Shown here piece after piece: positions 1-4,016 of a DNA stretch of 8,903 nucleotides. Position 1 is the first letter of the stretch, and each line of letters starts with the position of its first letter. Source of the stretch: Syntrophus sp. (in: bacteria) (GTDB taxonomy: Bacteria; Desulfobacterota; Syntrophia; Syntrophales; UBA8958); NCBI GenBank assembly GCA_003451635.1, contig DMAT01000013.1, forward strand, positions 1 to 8,903, given 5' to 3'. Both the position numbers and the translations under genes were made by a program. Under the pieces are notes generated by a model that worked only from the letters and a program-made list of their open reading frames with translations, had not been told where the DNA came from and ran no database searches.

Positions 1-521
1 GGGAAGGATGCAGCACCGCCGTGAAGAAGGTTGTCTCCATTGAGGGAGTCGCCGCAGCTATAGAGTCTGCCTTCACCTGGGACAATGTGGCCCTGGTTGA
101 GGAGTTTCTCGCCGGTACGGAAGTCACCTGCGGCGTCCTGGGGGACGATCCGCCGCTGGCCCTCACGCCGTCGGAAACGATTCCGACCGACGACATCCTC
201 TCTCTTGAGGATAAGTTTCTCTACGGGCAGGGGGAAAACAAGACCCCGGCCAGGGTTTCCGATGATGTCCTGATAAAAATTCAGGAGACAGCGATCGCAA
301 CCTTTCAAGTCCTGGACCTCAAAGGTTATGCCCGTATTGATATGTTTGTCCGGCCCGATGGTCGGATAGCGGTTCTCGAGCCTAATACCCTGCCGGGGAT
401 GACGCCTTCGACGGTATTGTTTCATCAAGCCGCCGCCGCCGGCATTACCCAGGCCGAGTTCATCAGCCGGGTCATCGACGCGGCCTTGAAGGTACATGGC
501 AGTAAGCGGGGGCCGCTGTAG
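1..521 (+). CDS. ddl: D-alanine--D-alanine ligase-type ATP-grasp protein, C-terminal part (5' end off window)
   Basis: This is the 3' end of an ATP-grasp ligase. Codons are in frame from base 3 and give 172 visible residues ending at TAG 519-521, with no start codon at the edge. The first residues, EGCSTAVKKV, match the EGSS-x-GV segment of Ddl that lines the ATP/substrate site. Further on come an omega-loop-like KFLYGQGEN segment (about positions 212-240), the metal-binding Asp in GYARIDMFV and the Glu/Asn pair of EPNTLPGMTPST. By family, the enzyme joins two D-alanines using ATP in the cytoplasm for peptidoglycan precursors. An oddity is Pro in EPN, where most Ddl proteins have a small aliphatic residue (EVN or EIN). 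The catalytic core is intact as far as visible. The N-terminal half is missing, so a Ddl-like paralogue with another amino-acid specificity, or a larger fusion, remains possible. The next gene lies 135 bases on, behind its own promoter candidate. Confidence 0.8.
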   Translation, partial: EGCSTAVKKVVSIEGVAAAIESAFTWDNVALVEEFLAGTEVTCGVLGDDPPLALTPSETIPTDDILSLEDKFLYGQGENKTPARVSDDVLIKIQETAIATFQVLDLKGYARIDMFVRPDGRIAVLEPNTLPGMTPSTVLFHQAAAAGITQAEFISRVIDAALKVHGSKRGPL

Positions 522-533
522 GTGCGACACCTT

Positions 534-561
534 GCCTCCCTCCTGGATTCTTTGGGGAGGC
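534..561 (+). other. Hairpin just after the ddl-type gene
   Basis: GCCTCCC (534-540) and GGGAGGC (555-561) form a perfect 7-bp stem with a 14-base loop, starting 13 bases after the ddl stop. No T-run follows, so it is not a classic intrinsic terminator. It could slow decay of the mRNA 3' end or assist Rho-dependent termination. Confidence 0.35.
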
Positions 562-602
562 CCGTCCTGCACTCGTTTGAAATCATTTGCAAAAGATAGT
601 TC

Positions 603-630
603 TTGACAAGTCGGGGAAAATGCATAAATT
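603..630 (+). promoter_or_regulatory. Sigma70-like promoter candidate for the HExxH/zinc-ribbon unit
   Basis: A perfect TTGACA (603-608) is followed after 16 bases by TAAATT (625-630), which matches 4 of 6 positions of the -10 consensus. Transcription would begin near 637, about 20 bases before the first possible start codon of the next gene. The -10 box is weak, so this is a candidate only. Confidence 0.4.
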
Positions 631-656
631 GCCACCGTCTAATAAAAGAATAAGCG

Positions 657-1223
657 GTGCGTTTTGACGGGATAATGGTGAGGACGATGGGACGGTATTT
701 CAATCCTGCACAAATATCCTTGGCGGGTTCGGTCTTTCAGCGTGCTGAAAGGCTGGCAAGTGAGTATTTTCGTTTGAGCCCGGACACGATCAAGGCCCAT
801 CGCTATGACGTGAAAACCCTGGCGTTCTTGGAAGAACATGAGGTCAGGAAAGGGGCTTTTGCCCATCTTTGCAAGTATCACTACCACAAAGAAGAGGGGC
901 AGGATAAGGAGCAGGAGCGGGGATTTCATTTTTACCGGATCTGTCTCCAGGACGACCGGATTCTCGACGCCGTGGAACGGGCCCATTCCTTTATCCGCTT
1001 AAGCCCGCTGATGCTTTATATTGCGGCCCATGAACTGGTTCATGTTATCCGCTTTGACAACGGGGAGACGGCATTTGATCTTTCTGTCGACGAGAAGAGG
1101 CAGGAGGAGGAAAAGGTTCACAGTATCACCCGCGACATGCTCCAATCCTCGCTGAATCCGGATCTGAAACTGGTGCTGGATTGCTTCAGTGGTCGTTATC
1201 ATATCGGAGAAGTATTTTCGTAA
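657..1223 (+). CDS. Putative zinc-dependent HExxH protein, uncharacterised
   Basis: I do not recognise a named family. The 188-residue product has a hydrophobic helix carrying HELVH (H125, E126, H129; context AAHELVHVIRF), the zincin zinc-binding and catalytic motif. About 20 residues later an acidic run ending EEEKVH (150-155) could supply the third ligand, as in some minimal metallopeptidases. There is no signal peptide or membrane helix, so it is probably cytoplasmic. The region before the motif is rich in Lys, His and Glu (HEVRK, KYHYHKEE), which may add metal contacts. The start is uncertain: GTG 657 gives the longest form, while ATG 675, GTG 678 and ATG 687 are in frame and none has a strong ribosome binding site. 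ATG 687 has GAGG just 3 bases upstream. The FmdB-type gene follows 23 bases downstream on the same strand and probably shares the mRNA. Peptidase activity is inferred from the motif only. Confidence 0.7.
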   Translation: MRFDGIMVRTMGRYFNPAQISLAGSVFQRAERLASEYFRLSPDTIKAHRYDVKTLAFLEEHEVRKGAFAHLCKYHYHKEEGQDKEQERGFHFYRICLQDDRILDAVERAHSFIRLSPLMLYIAAHELVHVIRFDNGETAFDLSVDEKRQEEEKVHSITRDMLQSSLNPDLKLVLDCFSGRYHIGEVFS

Positions 1224-1246
1224 AATATTAATTGGGAGGGCAGCTT

Positions 1247-1552
1247 ATGCCAATTTATGAATACAAATGCAGGAAATGCGGGAAAGATTTTGAGTTGTTT
1301 CAGAGGATGACGGATCCTGCCGTCAAATCTTGCCAGTTCTGCAAGGGCCCCGTTCAAAAACTGATGTCCCTGTCTTCTTTTCACCTGAAGGGAAGCGGCT
1401 GGTATGCCACAGATTACGGGGGTGTCAAGGCGCCGCACAGCGAGGCGAAGCACGAAGAATCGGCGTCCACCGAGACGACGGTTACGGAGACAACGAAAAC
1501 GGAGTCATCCAGCGAAGCGAAATCTTCCGGCGAAGCGAAATCTTCAGAGTAA
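1247..1552 (+). CDS. FmdB-family zinc-ribbon protein
   Basis: This 101-residue protein begins MPIYEYKC, the hallmark of the FmdB family (named after a putative regulator of formamidase in Methylophilus; the family is otherwise poorly understood). Two knuckles, C8-X2-C11 and C29-X2-C32, form a four-cysteine zinc ribbon. The conserved serine-containing stretch after them (KLMSLSSFHLKGSGWYATDY, 38-57) also fits the family. From residue 62 onward the tail is low-complexity Glu/Ser/Thr/Lys and probably disordered, with a short DNA repeat inside it. The start is ATG 1247, because GGGAGGG (1234-1240) lies 6 bases upstream; an in-frame TTG at 1232 lies just before that site and is unlikely. The gene follows the HExxH gene by 23 bases and ends shortly before a strong terminator, so the two form a likely bicistronic unit. 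Its role is unknown; a nucleic-acid or protein-binding regulator is the usual guess. Confidence 0.88.
   Translation: MPIYEYKCRKCGKDFELFQRMTDPAVKSCQFCKGPVQKLMSLSSFHLKGSGWYATDYGGVKAPHSEAKHEESASTETTVTETTKTESSSEAKSSGEAKSSE
1512..1545 (+). repeat. Short direct repeat in the zinc-ribbon gene tail
   Basis: The 16-base unit GCGAAGCGAAATCTTC occurs at 1512-1527 and again at 1530-1545, an 18-base period that keeps the reading frame. It encodes repeated (S/G)EAKSS. This looks like slippage expansion of a disordered acidic tail. Confidence 0.75.
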
Positions 1553-1584
1553 CTTCCCTGCCCGAAAGTGGGGCAACGAAACAT

Positions 1585-1636
1585 AAAAATTCCCCCTAAT
1601 CTCCCTTTGGCAAAGGAGAGTTAGGGGGGATTTTTT
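1585..1636 (+). terminator. Long palindromic intrinsic terminator, possibly bidirectional or REP-like
   Basis: A near-perfect stem of about 22 bp starts at AAAAAT (1585-1590), runs through CCCCCTAA and closes on CTTT-GGC-AAAG (1605-1615). It returns through GAGAGTTAGGGGGG to TTTTTT (1631-1636). The T-run serves the + strand unit ending at 1552; the A-run on the left would serve the minus strand. The CCCCCTAA...TTAGGGGGG arrangement resembles dispersed palindromes common between genes in many bacterial genomes, so it may also be a mobile or repeated element. Confidence 0.8.
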
Positions 1637-1718
1637 GTAATGAGGAGAAATCCGACCAGCCCGTCGGCGGTCTCGCCAGATGTTGCCATTTTACTGCTAT
1701 TATAGCCTTTTCTGCTCG

Positions 1719-1775
1719 CCGGGAAGGGTGCAACTGATGGAAAAATCAGTCGATAGGGAAGGGGAGGAAGCCCGG
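1719..1775 (+). other. Nested inverted repeats upstream of a broken small ORF
   Basis: CCGGG (1719-1723) can pair with CCCGG (1771-1775). Inside lies a perfect 6-bp hairpin, ACTGAT (1733-1738) with ATCAGT (1745-1750) around a GGAAAA loop. The outer pair brackets the purine-rich GGGGAGG at 1761-1767, so folding would occlude the entry site of the small ORF starting at 1775. No known riboswitch consensus is recognisable. The match could be chance. Confidence 0.25.
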
Positions 1776-1946
1776 TGAACCACAAGCATAAGTCATCGAT
1801 ATTGCCACAAAAACCTATAGAACCGCTCTATCCCGCAGCTTCCATTATCGCTTAATGATATCATAAGGTTAACTTGGATGATGCAATCAACTATTTGAAA
1901 TGGAGCATATGCTGCCATCAATGATTTATCCGATTCCTATTCCTGA
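1775..1946 (+). pseudogene. Broken small ORF between the terminators
   Basis: GTG 1775 has a strong ribosome binding site, GGGGAGG (1761-1767), 7 bases upstream. It opens a 26-codon frame (MNHKHKSSILPQKPIEPLYP...) ending at TAA 1853 plus an adjacent TGA. The same frame then continues protein-like as VNLDDAINYLKWSI to TGA 1922-1924. A +1 shift near 1905-1914 gives AAINDLSDSYS up to TGA 1944-1946. Two adjacent stops and one frame change suggest a decayed small gene of about 55 residues. I recognise no family. An intact 26-residue peptide from the first segment is the alternative. Apart from this and the nested inverted repeats at 1719-1775, I see nothing coding in 1637-2023. Confidence 0.3.
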
Positions 1947-2023
1947 TCCAGCGCCTCCTGCACCTTCGAGACTATGGTCCCCGGACGCAAAAAGTATGGT
2001 TAGGGTGACGGGGAAAACGGCAT

Positions 2024-2070
2024 AAAAAACCCCTCATGGGGCTTCCTGTTCAAAAAGTGCCCATGAGGGG
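2024..2070 (-). terminator. Intrinsic terminator of the hsp20 operon
   Basis: An 11-bp perfect stem is formed by CCCCTCATGGG (2030-2040) and CCCATGAGGGG (2060-2070) with a 19-base loop. It is followed on the minus strand by TTTTTT (AAAAAA at 2024-2029 on the plus strand). It starts 9 bases past the stop codon of the last Hsp20 gene. Confidence 0.9.
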
Positions 2071-2078
2071 GGAACCGA

Positions 2079-2585
2079 TTAGTCGGTCTTGATGGCGATC
2101 TTCTTCCCTTTTGCCATCGCCTCATCTTTCTTGGGGAGGTTGATGGTCAGGATGCCATTCTTGAATGTTGCATCCACCTGCTTTTCATTGATGGCCACAT
2201 GGAGGGGGATAACTCTCTGGAAACTCCCATAGGACCTTTCCAAGTGATAGTAATTTTGCCCTTTGTCCTCCGTTTCTTTTTTCTTCTCACCCTTGATAGT
2301 CAGGGTGTTGTCCGCCATATGGACTTCAACATCCTTTTCGTCCAGTCCGGGCAGTTCAGCTTTCACGGTGATCTCCTTTTCATTTTCCTTGATGTCGATG
2401 GAAGGTGAAAAAGCACCGAAACGGCCTGCCATGCCCTGAGCGGGCAGCATATCAAAACCCCTGAAAAAGTCATCAAACAGACTGTTCATTTCCTGCTGCA
2501 GGGAATAGACGGAATTCCCCTCTTCCCGCCGGACGGGTACATTGTTTTTCCCCCAAATGGAGGGGACCAGATTTCGTAGTGTCAT
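2079..2585 (-). CDS. hsp20: Small heat shock protein Hsp20, third cistron
   Basis: This 168-residue alpha-crystallin-type chaperone binds unfolding proteins in the cytoplasm without ATP and holds them for refolding. The N-terminal arm (about 1-58) contains SLQQEMNSLFDDFFRGFDML, the amphipathic segment typical of bacterial class A Hsp20. The crystallin domain spans about 59-152, with AELPGLDEKDVEV, YYHLERSYGSFQR and the signature GILTINLP (144-151). The tail ends with the assembly motif I163-A-I165. The start is ATG 2585, because AGGAGG (2594-2599 on the plus strand) lies 8 bases away; the in-frame ATG at 2591 leaves only 2 bases and is less likely. It is the promoter-distal gene of the operon, 26 bases after the second cistron, and is followed by the operon terminator. 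It is the longest and most canonical of the three. Confidence 0.95.
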   Translation of the reverse strand: MTLRNLVPSIWGKNNVPVRREEGNSVYSLQQEMNSLFDDFFRGFDMLPAQGMAGRFGAFSPSIDIKENEKEITVKAELPGLDEKDVEVHMADNTLTIKGEKKKETEDKGQNYYHLERSYGSFQRVIPLHVAINEKQVDATFKNGILTINLPKKDEAMAKGKKIAIKTD

Positions 2586-2611
2586 AATCATCTCCTCCTT
2601 TCGTATTCATT

Positions 2612-3016
2612 TTAAGCCGCTGTAATGGCGATCTTACGGGCCTTCACCTTTTCTGCCTTGTGGAGAATGACCCTGAGAACGCCGTTTTTCACTGTGGCCT
2701 CGATCTTGTCACGGTCAACTTCATCGGATATGGTAAACGCCCTTTCAAAATCGCCGACATCATATTCCGAATAGGCCATGGCATGCCCCTCAAAACCGGT
2801 AACAGCCACTGAACCTGTAATCGTCAAAACATTCTTTTCCAGTGTAATATCCACCGCCTTTTCATCCACACCGGGCATATCGGCAGTCAGCACAATCGAA
2901 TCCTGTGTCTCATAGATATCCACCCTCGGCACAAATACTTTGCCGGTTTTCGTCCGCTCCGTCTCCAGAGTGTTGCCTGCAGGTTGCTTCTGAGTATCCA
3001 TATCCTTGTTATCCAT
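2612..3016 (-). CDS. hsp20: Small heat shock protein Hsp20, second cistron, short and divergent
   Basis: This 134-residue Hsp20 has a very short, polar N-terminal arm (about 1-27, rich in Lys, Thr and Gln) with no aromatic amphipathic helix. A full crystallin domain follows (about 28-120): VPRVDIYET, ADMPGVDEKAVDI, YSEYDVGDFERAF and GVLRVILHK. The signature proline of the usual G-x-L-x(5)-P box is replaced by His (GVLRVILHK, 112-120). The assembly motif I129-A-I131 is kept near the C-terminus. The start at ATG 3016 has AGGAGG (3025-3030 on the plus strand) 8 bases away. It sits 17 bases after the first cistron and 26 before the third. The short arm suggests smaller oligomers, or a partner role in mixed oligomers with its neighbours; that is inference. 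Confidence 0.93.
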   Translation of the reverse strand: MDNKDMDTQKQPAGNTLETERTKTGKVFVPRVDIYETQDSIVLTADMPGVDEKAVDITLEKNVLTITGSVAVTGFEGHAMAYSEYDVGDFERAFTISDEVDRDKIEATVKNGVLRVILHKAEKVKARKIAITAA

Positions 3017-3033
3017 ATTCGTCGCCTCCTTTC

Positions 3034-3477
3034 CTACTCTGCCTTAATCGAGATCTTACGGGGTTTGTCGGATTTGAGCCGAGGAAGCGTCATTCTCAAA
3101 ACGCCCTTCTCGTATTTTGCAGTAACCTTTTCCGAATCGATCTGAAAGGGCAACTGAACCGTCCGCGAGAAACGACCGCTGGCTCTTTCCTGACGATGAT
3201 AGGTTTCCCCTTCTTTCAGAGGCTCCACACCATGGTTGCCGCTGAATGTCAGGCCGTCACCCTTGACGGAAATGTCCAACTTGTGTGGATCAATGCCCGC
3301 CAACTCTGCAGTGACGATATAATCGTTTTCCCCGCTCCAGACATTGATGGCAGGGTTTTCCTGGCCGACCGCCCGGGGAATACCAGTAAACAGACGATTC
3401 ATGTCTCTCTGCAGACGTTGCATCTCCGGAAACAAATCAACAATATTTCCGGTCCTCCAAAGTCCTGATGAGTTCAT
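3034..3477 (-). CDS. hsp20: Small heat shock protein Hsp20, first cistron
   Basis: This 147-residue Hsp20 is the promoter-proximal member of the operon. The N-terminal arm (about 1-41) includes IVDLFPEMQRLQRDMNRLF, the conserved amphipathic helix. The crystallin domain covers about 42-133, with AELAGIDPHKLDI, YHRQERASGRFSR and the signature GVLRMTLP (125-132). The C-terminal I142-S-I144 motif is the usual anchor between dimers. By family it is an ATP-independent holdase. ATG 3477 has AGGAGG (3485-3490 on the plus strand) 7 bases upstream. The three gene products differ clearly in length and sequence, so this is an old paralogue cluster rather than a recent duplication. Transcription probably starts near 3563, leaving a leader of about 86 bases with a palindrome in it. 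Confidence 0.95.
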   Translation of the reverse strand: MNSSGLWRTGNIVDLFPEMQRLQRDMNRLFTGIPRAVGQENPAINVWSGENDYIVTAELAGIDPHKLDISVKGDGLTFSGNHGVEPLKEGETYHRQERASGRFSRTVQLPFQIDSEKVTAKYEKGVLRMTLPRLKSDKPRKISIKAE

Positions 3478-3515
3478 ATAAAAGCCTCCTTTCTTTATTT
3501 TTTTGCCACAAAATC

Positions 3516-3529
3516 ACATTTGCAAATGT
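3516..3529. repeat. Perfect 14-bp palindrome in the hsp20 leader
   Basis: ACATTTGCAAATGT reads identically on both strands. It lies between the predicted transcription start (about 3563) and the first Hsp20 start codon (3477). It could be an operator for a dimeric repressor or a small leader hairpin. It does not match CIRCE (TTAGCACTC-N9-GAGTGCTAA). Confidence 0.5.
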
Positions 3530-3569
3530 AACATGCTTATATTATTAAGTTATTTTAGTTTTCGACGCT

Positions 3570-3597
3570 AATATAGTCATGAATTATTTCTTGTCAA
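3570..3597 (-). promoter_or_regulatory. Sigma70-like promoter of the hsp20 operon
   Basis: On the minus strand TTGACA (3592-3597) is followed after 16 bases by TATATT (3570-3575), which matches 6/6 and 5/6 consensus positions. The spacing and position fit the three Hsp20 cistrons. No sigma32 -10 box (CCCCAT-like) and no CIRCE element is visible, so heat control, if present, would act through another element such as the downstream palindrome or the leader RNA. Confidence 0.65.
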
Positions 3598-4016
3598 GGA
3601 GAGGAAGAAACATTTGATATGAACTTGATTTTCCGGGAAGGAAGAATAGAAATAACGCGGTTTTATGTCAATGATACCGATTGGTTATACGTTAAGTGTA
3701 TAACACGGATTGAAAGAGTGATGTAGATTGAAAATTTGACATAAAAAGTCAAGCGCATGCTTCATTGATTATAATGATAACTGTTTAAAATACCGTATCC
3801 CCGTCAAAAATTCAGAATGATCACTTACCCTAAGGCAACCAGATTTTACATCCACTAAAAATGGCTGACTACCACTGCTATATTTCTACCCGTACTGCTC
3901 AGGTAAAATCAAGAAATATCTGAACTGTGCAGATTATCACCGCCACCTACAACTACTCAAAAAAGCAACTTAAAAATAACAAGGCGTACCGTTTGTAACA
4001 TGAACATGTTGCATAA
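3598..4016. other. AT-rich gap between hsp20 and the hybrid kinase, with inverted repeats
   Basis: No coding frame is convincing here. Inverted repeats seen are GTTATAC/GTATAAC with a 7-base spacer (3684-3704), TTGAC/GTCAA with a 7-base spacer (3736-3752), ATATTTCT/AGAAATAT with a 24-base spacer (3880-3919) and AACATG-AA-CATGTT (3997-4010). None carries a following T-run, so I find no clear terminator for the kinase gene, whose stop is at 4017. Confidence 0.5.
3684..3704. repeat. Operator-like inverted repeat upstream of the hsp20 promoter
   Basis: GTTATAC (3684-3690) and GTATAAC (3698-3704) are perfect 7-base arms with a 7-base spacer. The arm centres are 14 bases apart. The site lies roughly 90-110 bases upstream of the hsp20 -35 box, where an activator could bind. 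Confidence 0.4.

Noticed and set aside
1719..1790. Riboswitch (cobalamin- or c-di-GMP-like)
   Set aside because: No conserved core of any class I know is present; only short nested inverted repeats.
2905..3468. A 187-codon + strand frame across the first two Hsp20 genes
   Set aside because: Antisense to two clear Hsp20 domains and to the ribosome binding site between them; no family pattern.
3736..3775. Plus-strand promoter from TTGACA (3736) and TATAAT (3770)
   Set aside because: The spacing is 28 bases, far outside the 16-18 range, and no + strand gene follows.
3997..4010. Terminator of the hybrid kinase from AACATG-AA-CATGTT
   Set aside because: A 2-base loop cannot form a normal hairpin and no T-run follows directly on the minus strand.
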